A DNA stretch of 64,000 nucleotides from Roseateles_B flavus (lineage in GTDB: Bacteria; Pseudomonadota; Gammaproteobacteria; Burkholderiales; Burkholderiaceae_C), in assembly GCF_039872765.1 (NCBI RefSeq), contig NZ_JBDPZC010000012.1, positions 1 through 64,000 on the forward strand. Direction: 5' to 3'. The notes under the pieces were generated by a model, which saw nothing but the letters and a program-made list of their open reading frames with translations, did no database searches and was not told the origin of the DNA. Below, piece after piece: positions 8,063 through 16,970 of this stretch. The translations under genes and the position numbers were made by a program. Every line of letters begins with the position of its first letter. Within the stretch, counting starts at the first letter, position 1.

Positions 8063-11000
8063 ATGCTCGCCCGCTTCCTTTCACGCCTGTCGCTGCCGGT
8101 GCTTGTCATGATGGCGCTGGCCGTCCCGGCCCACGGCCAGGCACCTCGCATGCCGCAGGCGCTGGTCGAGCCCCGGTTCGAGGCGGTGGGCGATGTGGCC
8201 TCCATCACCGACGGTGTGGTGTCCGCCCTGGCCCAGGACGGGCGGGGCTTCATCTGGATCGGCACCACGGCCGGCCTGGTGCGCTTCGACGGCTACCAGC
8301 TGCGCACCTACCAGCTGGGCAACGACAACCGCAAGACGCCCGCCGGGACCAGCTTCGTGCGCTCCCTGCTGGCCTCGCAGGAAGGGGTGCTCTGGATCGG
8401 CACCGAGAGCGACGGCCTGGCCCGCTTCGACCCCCAGACTGACCGCTGGACCTTCTTCCGCAGCAAGCCTGACGACCCGCAAGCCCTGGCCTCCGGCACT
8501 GTCCGCGCCCTGGCCCAGGCCCTGGACGGCACGCTGTGGGTGGGCACCATCGGCGGCGGCCTGGACCGCTTCGATCCGGCCACGGGCCAGTTCACGCACT
8601 TCCGCCAGGGCCCCGCCAGCGGGCTGCCGGATGACCGCATCCAGGCCCTGTTCTTCGATTCCCAGGGCGACCTGTGGGTGGGCACCTGGAACGGCGTGGC
8701 CCGTCTGCGCAAGGGCAGCACGCATTTCGAGATCCTGCAGGTGGAGGGCCGCCCGCTGGGCGAGCGCATCATCACCCTGCTGGCGGAATCGCCGGACGGC
8801 CATCTGTGGGTGGGCACGCAGCAGGGGGACCTGCTGCGCCTGGGCAAGGACTCGCCCAAGCTGCAGTGGGTCGAGCTGGGCGAGCAGTCCGGCCGGCGCG
8901 ACACCCTCTACGCCATGGTAGCGCCGGACCCGCAGCGCCTGTGGATGGCGCGGGCCAGCGGCATCGAGGAGCGCGACCCCGTCAGCGGCCGGCTGCTGCG
9001 CCGCCTGCAGCACGACATCCGCCGCCCCTGGGGCCTGGCCGGCAACGATGTGCGCGCCCTGGTCAAGGACGCCGCCGGCTGGATCTGGGTGGGCAGCTAC
9101 GGCGGCGGCCTGCAGCTGCACAACCCGGCCAATGCCGGCCTGTGGGTCAGGCATTCCGACCTCGACGAGCACAGCCCCCTGGCCCAGGCCGATGTGCGCA
9201 GCATCCTGCAGCTGCGCAGCGGCGCCATCTGGATGGGCACCAACGAGCGCGGCGTGGCCATCCTCGACCGCGAGCTGCACCTGCAGGGCCATATCGCGCC
9301 GCAGGAGGGCAGCGGCTTTCGCGGCGGGCGCGTGGGCGGCCTCGCGCAGACGCCCGACGGACAGGTCTGGGTGGGCACCGACACCGCCCTCTACCGCTTC
9401 AACGAGACCCGCCAGCTGCTGGGCCAGTACGCCGCCGGCAAGGGCCGCGTGCGCCGCCTGATGGCGGACAGCGCGGGCCGACTGTGGGTGGCCACGCAGG
9501 ACGGCCTGTTCCGCTACGACCCGGCCCAGGACCGCCTGCTTCGCATGAACCTGGTGGGTGGCCGCAAGCTCAGCGGTGACGTCAATGCCCTGTCCGAGGA
9601 TGCCCAGGGCCGCCTGCTGGTGGGCGGCGAGGGCGGGCTCTACCTGCTGTCCAAGGACGGCGAGGCCCTGGAGGAGCTGCACTCGCCGGCCGGCGCGGGC
9701 CTGTCCAACCATTCGGTGCTGGGCCTGCTGCTGGACCGCCAGGGGCGCTTCTGGGTGGATACGGCGGCGGGCCTGCACCAGCTGAGGCGCTGGGAGGGCC
9801 AGGAGGCCCTGTTCGACCGCGTCAGCGAGCGCTACGGCCTGGGAGGCAAGGCCTTCGGTGCCAACCTGATGGACGACGAGCAGGGGCGCATCTGGACCCA
9901 CCGCGCCGTCTTCGATCCCAAGACCGGCCGCTACCACGAGCTCAGTGCTGCCGACGGCGCCGCCTTCGGCACCGGCTGGTTCCGCGCCTACACGCGGCTG
10001 GACGACGGGCGCATGCTGATCGGCGGCAGCAAGGGCGTGCTGGTCATCGACGCCAGCCGCTTCAAGCCCTGGACCTACCAGCCGCCGCTGGTGGTGTCCG
10101 AGCTGCGCATCGCCGGGGAGCGCACCTCGCCGGGCCCGCTGGGCCAGACCGTGGTGCTGCAGCCGGGGCAGCGCGATGTCAGCGTGGAGTTCGCCGCCCT
10201 GGACTTCAGCAACCCGGCGGTGCTGAACTACCGCTACCGGCTGCAGGGCTATGACAAGGACTGGATCCTCAGCGAGGCCAGCCAGCGCACCGCCAGCTAC
10301 ACCAATCTCGATCCCGGCCGCTACCTGCTGCAGGTGCAGGGCAGCAACCGCGTCGGGCAGTGGAGCCCGCACGAGCTGCTGATCCCCCTTCATGTGCAGC
10401 CCGCGTGGTGGCAGACCTGGTGGGCGCGCCTGGGCGGCGTGCTGCTGGGCCTGCTGGGCATCTACGGCATCGTGCAGATCCGCACCGGCTACCTGCGCCG
10501 TGCCCAGGCCGTGCTGGAGGCGCGGGTGCGCGAGCGCACGCACGAGCTGCTCACCCTGAGCCAGGCGCTGAAGGAAGCCAGCCTGACCGATCCGCTGACC
10601 GGCCTGCGCAACCGGCGCTTCCTGGCTCAGCACATCGAGTCGGACATCAACAGCGTGGTCCGCGGCTACGAGGGCGAGGTGCAGCGCCTGGCCCGCGAGC
10701 CGGGGCAGGACATGGTCTTCTTCATGGTGGACCTGGACCATTTCAAGCAGGTCAATGACGACTACGGCCACGCGGCCGGCGATGCCGTGCTGGCCCAGAT
10801 GCAGGCCCTGCTGCGCCAGGTCTTCCGCGACGCCGACTACCTGATCCGCTGGGGCGGCGAGGAATTCCTCGTGGTGGCCCGCAATACCGACCGCCACCAT
10901 GCCGCCGAGCTGGCCGAGCGCGCGCGCCGCACGCTGTCGCGCTACGACTTCCAGCTGGATGACGGCCGCACGCTGCGGCGCACCTGCTCGCTGGGCTTTG

Positions 11001-11263
11001 CCGCCTTCCCGCTGTCGGCGAAGTTTCCGCGGGGCCTGGACTGGAGCACGGTGGTGGACCTGGCCGATGCGGCGCTGTACGCCGTCAAGCGCGGCGGCCG
11101 TGATGGCTGGCTGGGCCTGGTCAGCGCTGAGGTCGACACCCTGGAGGAGCTGCGCGAATGGAGTCGCCGGCCCCTGGCCGAATGGGCGGCCACCGGACGG
11201 CTCAAGGTGGTGGGCTCGGGCCTGCAGCATGACGCGGTGCCCCTCGCCCAGGCTGAGGCCTGA
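8063..11263 (+). CDS. periplasmic-propeller sensor diguanylate cyclase
   Basis: A 1066-aa membrane sensor that makes cyclic di-GMP. A signal peptide (about residues 1-26) is followed by two seven-bladed propellers built from repeats of the form GxLWVGT (Reg_prop, about residues 50-670), a Y_Y_Y immunoglobulin-like domain (about 680-770), one transmembrane helix near 790-810, a short coiled coil and a GGDEF domain. The active-site motif is GGEEF (931-935), and RDAD five residues before it is an intact inhibitory I-site, so the enzyme should be active and product-inhibited. An in-frame GTG at 8033 would add ten residues; the ATG at 8063 gives a cleaner signal peptide, but neither start has a good Shine-Dalgarno. 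The ligand is unknown; related propellers in Bacteroidetes hybrid kinases sense oligosaccharides. Confidence 0.88.
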   Translation: MLARFLSRLSLPVLVMMALAVPAHGQAPRMPQALVEPRFEAVGDVASITDGVVSALAQDGRGFIWIGTTAGLVRFDGYQLRTYQLGNDNRKTPAGTSFVRSLLASQEGVLWIGTESDGLARFDPQTDRWTFFRSKPDDPQALASGTVRALAQALDGTLWVGTIGGGLDRFDPATGQFTHFRQGPASGLPDDRIQALFFDSQGDLWVGTWNGVARLRKGSTHFEILQVEGRPLGERIITLLAESPDGHLWVGTQQGDLLRLGKDSPKLQWVELGEQSGRRDTLYAMVAPDPQRLWMARASGIEERDPVSGRLLRRLQHDIRRPWGLAGNDVRALVKDAAGWIWVGSYGGGLQLHNPANAGLWVRHSDLDEHSPLAQADVRSILQLRSGAIWMGTNERGVAILDRELHLQGHIAPQEGSGFRGGRVGGLAQTPDGQVWVGTDTALYRFNETRQLLGQYAAGKGRVRRLMADSAGRLWVATQDGLFRYDPAQDRLLRMNLVGGRKLSGDVNALSEDAQGRLLVGGEGGLYLLSKDGEALEELHSPAGAGLSNHSVLGLLLDRQGRFWVDTAAGLHQLRRWEGQEALFDRVSERYGLGGKAFGANLMDDEQGRIWTHRAVFDPKTGRYHELSAADGAAFGTGWFRAYTRLDDGRMLIGGSKGVLVIDASRFKPWTYQPPLVVSELRIAGERTSPGPLGQTVVLQPGQRDVSVEFAALDFSNPAVLNYRYRLQGYDKDWILSEASQRTASYTNLDPGRYLLQVQGSNRVGQWSPHELLIPLHVQPAWWQTWWARLGGVLLGLLGIYGIVQIRTGYLRRAQAVLEARVRERTHELLTLSQALKEASLTDPLTGLRNRRFLAQHIESDINSVVRGYEGEVQRLAREPGQDMVFFMVDLDHFKQVNDDYGHAAGDAVLAQMQALLRQVFRDADYLIRWGGEEFLVVARNTDRHHAAELAERARRTLSRYDFQLDDGRTLRRTCSLGFAAFPLSAKFPRGLDWSTVVDLADAALYAVKRGGRDGWLGLVSAEVDTLEELREWSRRPLAEWAATGRLKVVGSGLQHDAVPLAQAEA

Positions 11264-11324
11264 TCAGCAGGCCTGACGGGATCGGGCCTCGAGGCAATAC
11301 CTGACCCCCGATAAGGGGCCACAA

Positions 11325-11362
11325 AAGACAAGGCCTGACCCCGCAGGGCCAGGCCTTGTCTT
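11325..11362. terminator. bidirectional rho-independent terminator
   Basis: A perfect 13-bp inverted repeat (11325-11337 with 11350-11362) has a 12-base loop. It lies between the convergent diguanylate cyclase and M28 peptidase genes and would read as A/T-flanked GC-rich stems on both strands. It contains variants of the dispersed CAGGTCTTGC word: ACAAGGCCTG here and GCAATACCTG at 11294-11303. Confidence 0.75.
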
Positions 11363-11400
11363 CTTCGGCAGGCGCGGCTCAGCAGGCCGCGCCCGGCGCC

Positions 11401-13020
11401 TTACTGCGGACGGTAGGTCACGGTCAGCGTGTAGCTGCCGGCCGTGTAGCCCTTGACCAGCACGTAGCCATCGCTGTTGGTCGTGACGTTGATGGTGCAG
11501 GTCTCGGTGGCCGTGCTGCCGTCGGACTTGCAGCCGTAGCTGCTGGTCGTGGGCACGGCGCCGAGCTTGCCGTAGATGTCGATGTCCCCGGTGCCGGTGG
11601 TGGACAGCTTGAGGCTGCCGCCCGCCGCGACCTTGAAGGGGCCGTAGCTCTTGGTCTGGCCGGCGCTCAGGCTGCCGGTGAAGGTCTCGGTCCTGTTGGC
11701 GGGCGTGGTGGTCGGGCCGTCGCTGCCCAGTTCCACGGCATAGGCCAGGCCCATGCGTGCGAACTTCAGCGAGTGCGCGCCGGTGCTGTCGCTGTTGGCC
11801 AGGGTGTCGTTGGCGGTGTGGATGTTCTTGTTGTCGCCGGACATGGAGGACTCGAAGGGCATGGTGGTCGCATAGCCCTTGGCGTTCCAGGAGGCGTGGT
11901 CCGAGCAGGCGTAGCCGCAGCGGTCGGTGCCCACGGTGAGCGTCGGCAGGTAGGTCTTGATCAGGTTGGTGACGAAGGTGTTCTGCGCGCTGTCCGTGTA
12001 GTCGGTGAAGATGTAGATGTCGCTGGCCGAGCCCTTGTAGTTGGTCATGTCCAGCTGCATCACGCCCACGACGTTGGCGCCGGCGGCGGAGAAGCTGTTG
12101 GCGATCTCGGCCGAGCCGCGCAGGCCCACTTCCTCGGCCGCGTAGGCCATGAACTTGATGGTGCGACGCGGCTTGTAGTTGCTGGCCAGCAGGGTGCGGT
12201 AGATCTCGGTGAGGCTGGCGACGCCGGAGGCATCGTCGTCGGCACCCGGTGCGCGGGTGGTCTCGGAGGTGCCGGACTGGTTGATGGAGTCCAGGTGGCC
12301 GCCCAGGACCACGATCTCGCTGCCGTTGTCCGTGCCCTTGATGGTGGCGATCACCGACTTCTGCTTCCAGCCGCTGTGGGTGAACTGCTCCACCGTGATG
12401 TCGGTGCGGCCGTTGGCCATGGTCAGCCACTTGTTCTTCAGCCAGTCCGAGGCGTTCGAGCCGCCGCTGGTCTGGTAGTAGCGGTTGCTGTAGTTGTTGG
12501 ACAGGTCGGAGATGGTCTGCACGATGTTGCTGGCCTGCATCTGCGACAGCATGGGGTTGACCACGGTCTGCTGGTCGATCACGTAGCTGGGGCGGGTGGC
12601 CAGGGTGCTGCGGTCGGTCAGGATGCGGGCATTGGTGCGGCTGCCGGCGTGCAGGTCCAGGGCGCGGCGGCCGTCGCGCTCGCTGGCATGGTGCATGTAG
12701 CCGCCGCAGCGGTGCTGGTTCTCATGCAGCGCGGTGGACAGGGCGGGCAGCAGGTCTTCGTCGATCTGCACCAGGTGCAGCTTCTCGGCCTTGAGGGCGG
12801 CGCTGGGCGTGGCCAGGCCGGCGATGTCACCGCGGCGCAGCTGGGCTTCGGACACGGCCACCGAGGCGGTGGCGCGGGCGCCGGGCTGCAGCTTCTGCAG
12901 CTCGCTGTAGGCACCGTCGCCCAGGCTGATCCAGACCTTGTCACCGGCCTGGGCCGGGACGCTGAGGCAGAAGAGGCTGGCGGCGAGGGCCAGGGCGGAC
13001 AAGGCGTTCTTGCGTTGCAT
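11401..13020 (-). CDS. secreted M28 zinc aminopeptidase with PPC domain
   Basis: A 539-aa exported metallo-aminopeptidase closely resembling the Vibrio proteolyticus leucyl aminopeptidase. A signal peptide ends near residue 25. The di-zinc ligands of family M28 are all recognisable: H242 in GGHLDS, Asp of the ADDDASG motif (261-263), E296-E297 in AAEEVG, D324 in QLDMTN and H375 in CSDHASW. Residues from about 440 to the end form a pre-peptidase C-terminal (PPC) domain, usually removed or used for secretion and substrate binding. The start at 13020 has AGGAG seven bases upstream; the longer in-frame start lacks one. It probably supplies amino acids from extracellular protein together with the subtilase at 19387. 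Confidence 0.92.
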   Translation of the reverse strand: MQRKNALSALALAASLFCLSVPAQAGDKVWISLGDGAYSELQKLQPGARATASVAVSEAQLRRGDIAGLATPSAALKAEKLHLVQIDEDLLPALSTALHENQHRCGGYMHHASERDGRRALDLHAGSRTNARILTDRSTLATRPSYVIDQQTVVNPMLSQMQASNIVQTISDLSNNYSNRYYQTSGGSNASDWLKNKWLTMANGRTDITVEQFTHSGWKQKSVIATIKGTDNGSEIVVLGGHLDSINQSGTSETTRAPGADDDASGVASLTEIYRTLLASNYKPRRTIKFMAYAAEEVGLRGSAEIANSFSAAGANVVGVMQLDMTNYKGSASDIYIFTDYTDSAQNTFVTNLIKTYLPTLTVGTDRCGYACSDHASWNAKGYATTMPFESSMSGDNKNIHTANDTLANSDSTGAHSLKFARMGLAYAVELGSDGPTTTPANRTETFTGSLSAGQTKSYGPFKVAAGGSLKLSTTGTGDIDIYGKLGAVPTTSSYGCKSDGSTATETCTINVTTNSDGYVLVKGYTAGSYTLTVTYRPQ

Positions 13021-13285
13021 GGAGGTCTCCTGATGATGAGGAAGATGGGACCCCACACCGCCCTGCTCGTGGCAGCGATCAATGTCAGCAGGCCCCTGTT
13101 GCTTGCGCGCTGCGGGACTGCCAGCGTCGGCGACGCGATTGTTCGGGCGGCAATCGCCCGTTGTGCTCAGGGTTTGTGCTGGATTCGCAGCCCATTCGGC
13201 CTATTGCCCGGGCGAATCTGTAAGACTTGACAGGGGTCCAGACGGCCGGAGGCCCTCGCCTGTTGTGGCAGGCAGACGCCTTGTG

Positions 13286-14005
13286 TCAGGACGTTGCCGG
13301 GTTTGTCCCCGGGGCGTTCACCGCGGCCAGGCGTTCGGGCGTGCCGACGTCCGTCCATTCGCCGCCATACAGCGAGGCGCTGATGCGCCCGGCGCCGATG
13401 CCGCGCTCCAGGCAGGGTCGCAGGGGCAGGGGCTGGTCGGGCGCCACGCCCTCGAACAGGGCGCGCTTGAAGAGACCCACACAGGACCAGGTGTAGCGCG
13501 GGCTGACTGTCTCGCCGCTGAGGGCCAGGCCTTGCGGGCTGATGCCGAAGTCGCCGCGCGGATGGTGGGCCTGGTTGGGCACCAGCCAGAGATGGGCCAG
13601 GCGCTCGCTGGACGCGAAGTCCTGTGCAGCCTGCGCGTCCAGCACCAGGCCCGGCAGGAAGACGTCGCCCGACAGCACCCAGAAGGCCTCGTCGCCGTCC
13701 GCGCACAGCAGGGGCAGGGCCTTGGCGATGCCGCCGGCGGTCTCCAGGGCACGGCCGTGGTCGCGCTGCTCGTCGCTGTAGTGCAGGCGCACGCCGTAGC
13801 GGCTGCCGTCCCCCAGCTGCGCAGGGAACTGATCGGCCAGCCAGGCGCAGTTGATGACGATGTCGCGCACACCGGCCGCGGCCAGGGCCTGGATGTGCCA
13901 GCGGATCAGGGGCTGGCCGCGCACGTCCAGCAGGGGCTTCGGGGTGTGGTCGGTCAGGGGCCGCATGCGCTCGCCGCGGCCGGCCGCCAGGATGATGGCT
14001 CTCAT
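13286..14005 (-). CDS. murU: MurU-like N-acetylmuramate-1-phosphate uridylyltransferase
   Basis: A 239-aa sugar-phosphate nucleotidyltransferase. The N-terminal LAAGRGERMRPLT and PKPLL motifs define the NTP-binding core, and the size and overall similarity fit MurU, which makes UDP-MurNAc from MurNAc-1-phosphate in the peptidoglycan-recycling shortcut of pseudomonads and betaproteobacteria. The partner kinase AmgK, often adjacent, is not next to it here; the neighbour upstream on the same strand is a hemerythrin 42 bp away. A hexose-1-phosphate nucleotidyltransferase of another specificity remains possible. Confidence 0.8.
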   Translation of the reverse strand: MRAIILAAGRGERMRPLTDHTPKPLLDVRGQPLIRWHIQALAAAGVRDIVINCAWLADQFPAQLGDGSRYGVRLHYSDEQRDHGRALETAGGIAKALPLLCADGDEAFWVLSGDVFLPGLVLDAQAAQDFASSERLAHLWLVPNQAHHPRGDFGISPQGLALSGETVSPRYTWSCVGLFKRALFEGVAPDQPLPLRPCLERGIGAGRISASLYGGEWTDVGTPERLAAVNAPGTNPATS

Positions 14006-14047
14006 GGCCCGCAGTCTACGGGGCCTCGCGGCTTCACCGTCCGCCGC

Positions 14048-14668
14048 TCAGCCGGGCAGGCGGGGCGCCAGGCCCAGCGGCTCGGGCAGGGCATTGAGCA
14101 CGCGCTGGAACACCGCGTGGTAGGGCCCATCCAGCTCGGCCTGCAGCTGGCCCAGGTGGCGCCCGGTGAGCGGGTCCTTGTTCTCGGCGAAGGCCTGGTC
14201 CAGGTCCTGCCAGTCCTCCTCGCTGAAGAGCTGCATGGCGGCGGGCAGGATCTCGCGTTCCTCGATGTCCATGTGCTGCAGGTAGAGGTGCACGTAGCGC
14301 TCGGCCTGCTGCTCGAAGGCGGCGCGGCGGGCGTCCCCCAGCATCTCGAAGCCCAGCAGGCTGTGCTCCAGGTCGCGGATCGCGCGTTCGCCGCGGGCAT
14401 GGTCCTCGTCCAGCTTGTCCAGCAGCTCACGCATGGCCGGCGCGCGGGCGCGCAGCTTGGGGAAGAGCAGCTCCGACTCCTTCGGGTGGTGCAGGCGCTC
14501 CGGGAACTCGTCGACGTAGAAGAGCATGGCGCGCAGCGCCGCGAAGTCCGGCAGCGTGCCGGCGCGGCGGTGCTCCGCCAGCAGCAGGGGCAGGGTGCGC
14601 AGCATGGCGGCCAGGGCCGCATGCTCGTCGCGGATGATGCGCAGGGTCAGGGGCTTGAGGCCGGTCAT
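14048..14668 (-). CDS. hemerythrin HHE domain protein
   Basis: A 206-aa cytoplasmic helical-bundle protein with the hemerythrin His/Glu iron-ligand pattern: His in RDEHAAL near residue 19, HH in ERLHHPKESE, DEDHARGE and a late His/Glu group around YLQHMDIEERE. Such proteins bind O2 or NO, or repair iron-sulfur clusters. The start at 14668 has GGAGA about eight bases upstream; the longer in-frame start adds a non-homologous Arg/Pro-rich stretch. It may be cotranscribed with murU. The precise role is not evident. Confidence 0.85.
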   Translation of the reverse strand: MTGLKPLTLRIIRDEHAALAAMLRTLPLLLAEHRRAGTLPDFAALRAMLFYVDEFPERLHHPKESELLFPKLRARAPAMRELLDKLDEDHARGERAIRDLEHSLLGFEMLGDARRAAFEQQAERYVHLYLQHMDIEEREILPAAMQLFSEEDWQDLDQAFAENKDPLTGRHLGQLQAELDGPYHAVFQRVLNALPEPLGLAPRLPG

Positions 14669-14838
14669 GGCGATGTCTCCGTGCGTTCTTTTCGGGCTTT
14701 TGCCAAGACTCGCCCCAGCAGGCCTCGGCGGCCTTGCCATGGATCAAGAAGCGTGAAGCCCTTGGCGGATTCCCATGGACGTAATCGTTTGCGCGCAGCG
14801 AGGGTTTGCAGGCGGGGCGAAGTGACTTCATCGCCCCT

Positions 14839-14844
14839 TAAAAT
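14839..14844 (+). promoter_or_regulatory. possible -10 element of tkt
   Basis: TAAAAT lies 36 bp before the tkt ATG in an otherwise GC-rich spacer. No convincing -35 hexamer was found at the expected distance, so the call rests on the -10 and position alone. Confidence 0.35.
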
Positions 14845-14880
14845 GCCGGGTTTACCCCCAACTTTCCGCCCGCACCCACC

Positions 14881-16923
14881 ATGGTTGACACCGCTGCAAG
14901 CACCCCCACCCTGATGGCCCACGCCATCCGCGCACTGGCCATGGACGCCGTGCAGCAGGCCAACTCCGGTCACCCGGGCGCACCCATGGGCATGGCCGAG
15001 ATGGCCGTCGCCCTGTGGGGTCGCCACCTGCGCCACAACCCGGCCAATCCGCACTGGGCGGACCGCGACCGCTTCGTGCTGTCCAACGGCCACGGCTCCA
15101 TGCTGATCTACGCCCTGCTGCACCTGAGCGGCTACGAGCTGTCCATCGAGGAGCTGAAGAACTTCCGCCAGCTGCACAGCAAGACGCCCGGCCACCCCGA
15201 GGTGGGCATCACCCCGGGCGTGGAAACGACCACCGGCCCGCTGGGCCAGGGCATCACCAACGCCGTGGGCCTGGCCTTGGCCGAGAAGATGCTGGCCAAG
15301 GAGTTCAACCGTGAGGGTCACGCCATCGTCGACCACCACACCTACGTCTTCCTGGGTGACGGCTGCCTGATGGAAGGCATCAGCCACGAGGCCTGCGCGC
15401 TGGCCGGCGCCTGGAAGCTGAACAAGCTGGTCGCCCTGTACGACGACAACGGCATCTCCATCGACGGCCAGGTCGCCCCCTGGTTCATCGACAACACCGC
15501 CCAGCGTTTCGAGGCCTATGGCTGGAACGTCATCGGTCCCATCGACGGCCATGACGTGGACGCCGTGGACGCCGCCATTGCCGCCGCCAAGAAGAGCAGC
15601 GACAAGCCCACGCTGGTCATCTCCAAGACCCACATCGGCAAGGGCTCGCCCAACCGCGCCAACACGGCCAAGGCCCACGGCGAGCCCCTGGGCGCCGAAG
15701 AGATCAAGCTGACGCGCGAGGCCCTGGGCTGGTCGCATGAGCCCTTCCAGATTCCGGCTGAGGTCTACGCCGCCTGGGACGCCAAGGCCGCCGGCGCCGC
15801 CGCCGAGAAGGCCTGGGACGAGCGCTTCGACGCCTACGCCGCCGCCCACCCCGAGCTGGCCGCCGAGTTCCAGCGCCGCATGGCCGGTGTGCTGCCCGCC
15901 AACTTCGCGCAGATCGCCGTGGACGCCGTCGTGGCCGCCCACGAGAAGGCCGAGACCGTGGCCAGCCGCAAGGCCAGCCAGCTGGCCCTGGAGGCCTTCA
16001 CCGCCGCACTGCCCGAGCTGCTGGGCGGCTCGGCCGACCTGACCGGCTCCAACCTGACCAACACCAAGAGCACGCCCGCCTTCCGCCTGGAAGCCGATGG
16101 CAGCGCCAACGGTGGCCGCCACATCAACTATGGCGTGCGCGAGTTCGGCATGGCCGCCATCATGAACGGCATCGCCCTGCATGGCGGCTACATCCCCTAC
16201 GGCGGCACCTTCCTGACCTTCAGCGACTACAGCCGCAACGCCATCCGCATGGCCGCGCTGATGAAGCAGCGCGTGATCCATGTGTTCACGCACGACTCCA
16301 TCGGCCTGGGCGAGGATGGCCCGACCCACCAGTCCATCGAGCACGTCTCCAGCCTGCGCCTGATTCCGGGCCTGGACGTCTGGCGCCCTGCCGACACCGT
16401 CGAGACCGTGGTCGCCTGGACCATGGCCATCGGCAATGCCCAGCGCCCCAGCGTGCTGGCCCTGTCGCGCCAGAACCTGCCCTATGCGCCCAAGACCGCC
16501 GTCGATGAAATCGCCCGCGGCGCCTACGTGCTGGCCGAGCCCGCCGAGGTGGGCCTGAAGAAGAAGGCCCAGGTGGTGATCATGGCCTCGGGTTCGGAAG
16601 TGCAGCTGGCCATGAATGCCCAGGCCCTGCTGGCCAAGGACGGCATCGCCGCCCGCGTGGTCTCGGTGCCCTGCACGAATGTGTTCGACCGCCAGGACGC
16701 CGCCTACAAGGCCAGCGTGCTGCCCGCCGGCCTGCCCCGCGTGGCCGTGGAGGCCGGCGTGACGGACTTCTGGTGGAAGTACGGCGTCTCGGCCGTCGTG
16801 GGCATCGACACCTACGGCGAGTCCGCCCCCGCGCCGGTGCTGTTCAAGCACTTCGGCTTCACGCCCGAGAACGTGGTGGACACGGTCAAGGTGGCCGTGG
16901 GGGCCGCACGTCTGAAGCGTTAA
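14881..16923 (+). CDS. tkt: transketolase
   Basis: A 680-aa thiamine-diphosphate enzyme that moves two-carbon ketol units between sugar phosphates in the pentose-phosphate (and, where present, Calvin) cycle. The hallmarks are NSGHPGAPMG near the N-terminus, NGHGSML, TGPLGQG, the cofactor-binding GDGCLMEG...DDNG motif, and the pyrimidine domain GEDGPTHQ. The length is standard. No Shine-Dalgarno is visible before the ATG. GAPDH lies about 1.3 kb downstream with one unrelated gene between; tkt and gap adjacency is common in Burkholderiales carbon-metabolism loci (tkt - gap - pgk). Confidence 0.97.
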   Translation: MVDTAASTPTLMAHAIRALAMDAVQQANSGHPGAPMGMAEMAVALWGRHLRHNPANPHWADRDRFVLSNGHGSMLIYALLHLSGYELSIEELKNFRQLHSKTPGHPEVGITPGVETTTGPLGQGITNAVGLALAEKMLAKEFNREGHAIVDHHTYVFLGDGCLMEGISHEACALAGAWKLNKLVALYDDNGISIDGQVAPWFIDNTAQRFEAYGWNVIGPIDGHDVDAVDAAIAAAKKSSDKPTLVISKTHIGKGSPNRANTAKAHGEPLGAEEIKLTREALGWSHEPFQIPAEVYAAWDAKAAGAAAEKAWDERFDAYAAAHPELAAEFQRRMAGVLPANFAQIAVDAVVAAHEKAETVASRKASQLALEAFTAALPELLGGSADLTGSNLTNTKSTPAFRLEADGSANGGRHINYGVREFGMAAIMNGIALHGGYIPYGGTFLTFSDYSRNAIRMAALMKQRVIHVFTHDSIGLGEDGPTHQSIEHVSSLRLIPGLDVWRPADTVETVVAWTMAIGNAQRPSVLALSRQNLPYAPKTAVDEIARGAYVLAEPAEVGLKKKAQVVIMASGSEVQLAMNAQALLAKDGIAARVVSVPCTNVFDRQDAAYKASVLPAGLPRVAVEAGVTDFWWKYGVSAVVGIDTYGESAPAPVLFKHFGFTPENVVDTVKVAVGAARLKR

Positions 16924-16970
16924 GGGCCAGGTCTTGCGCTAGAGTGCGCTCCTCACCACAGGAGGAGCGC

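Noticed and set aside
13144..13160. Hairpin CGGGCG-GCAAT-CGCCCG as a terminator
   Set aside because: Only 6 bp, no T-tract on either strand, and it lies upstream of the M28 gene rather than after a gene.
11401..13230. Long open frames opposite the M28 gene and opposite many other genes
   Set aside because: These are antisense shadows caused by high GC and strong third-position bias; they show no domain motifs and low-complexity His/Gln/Ala/Gly composition.
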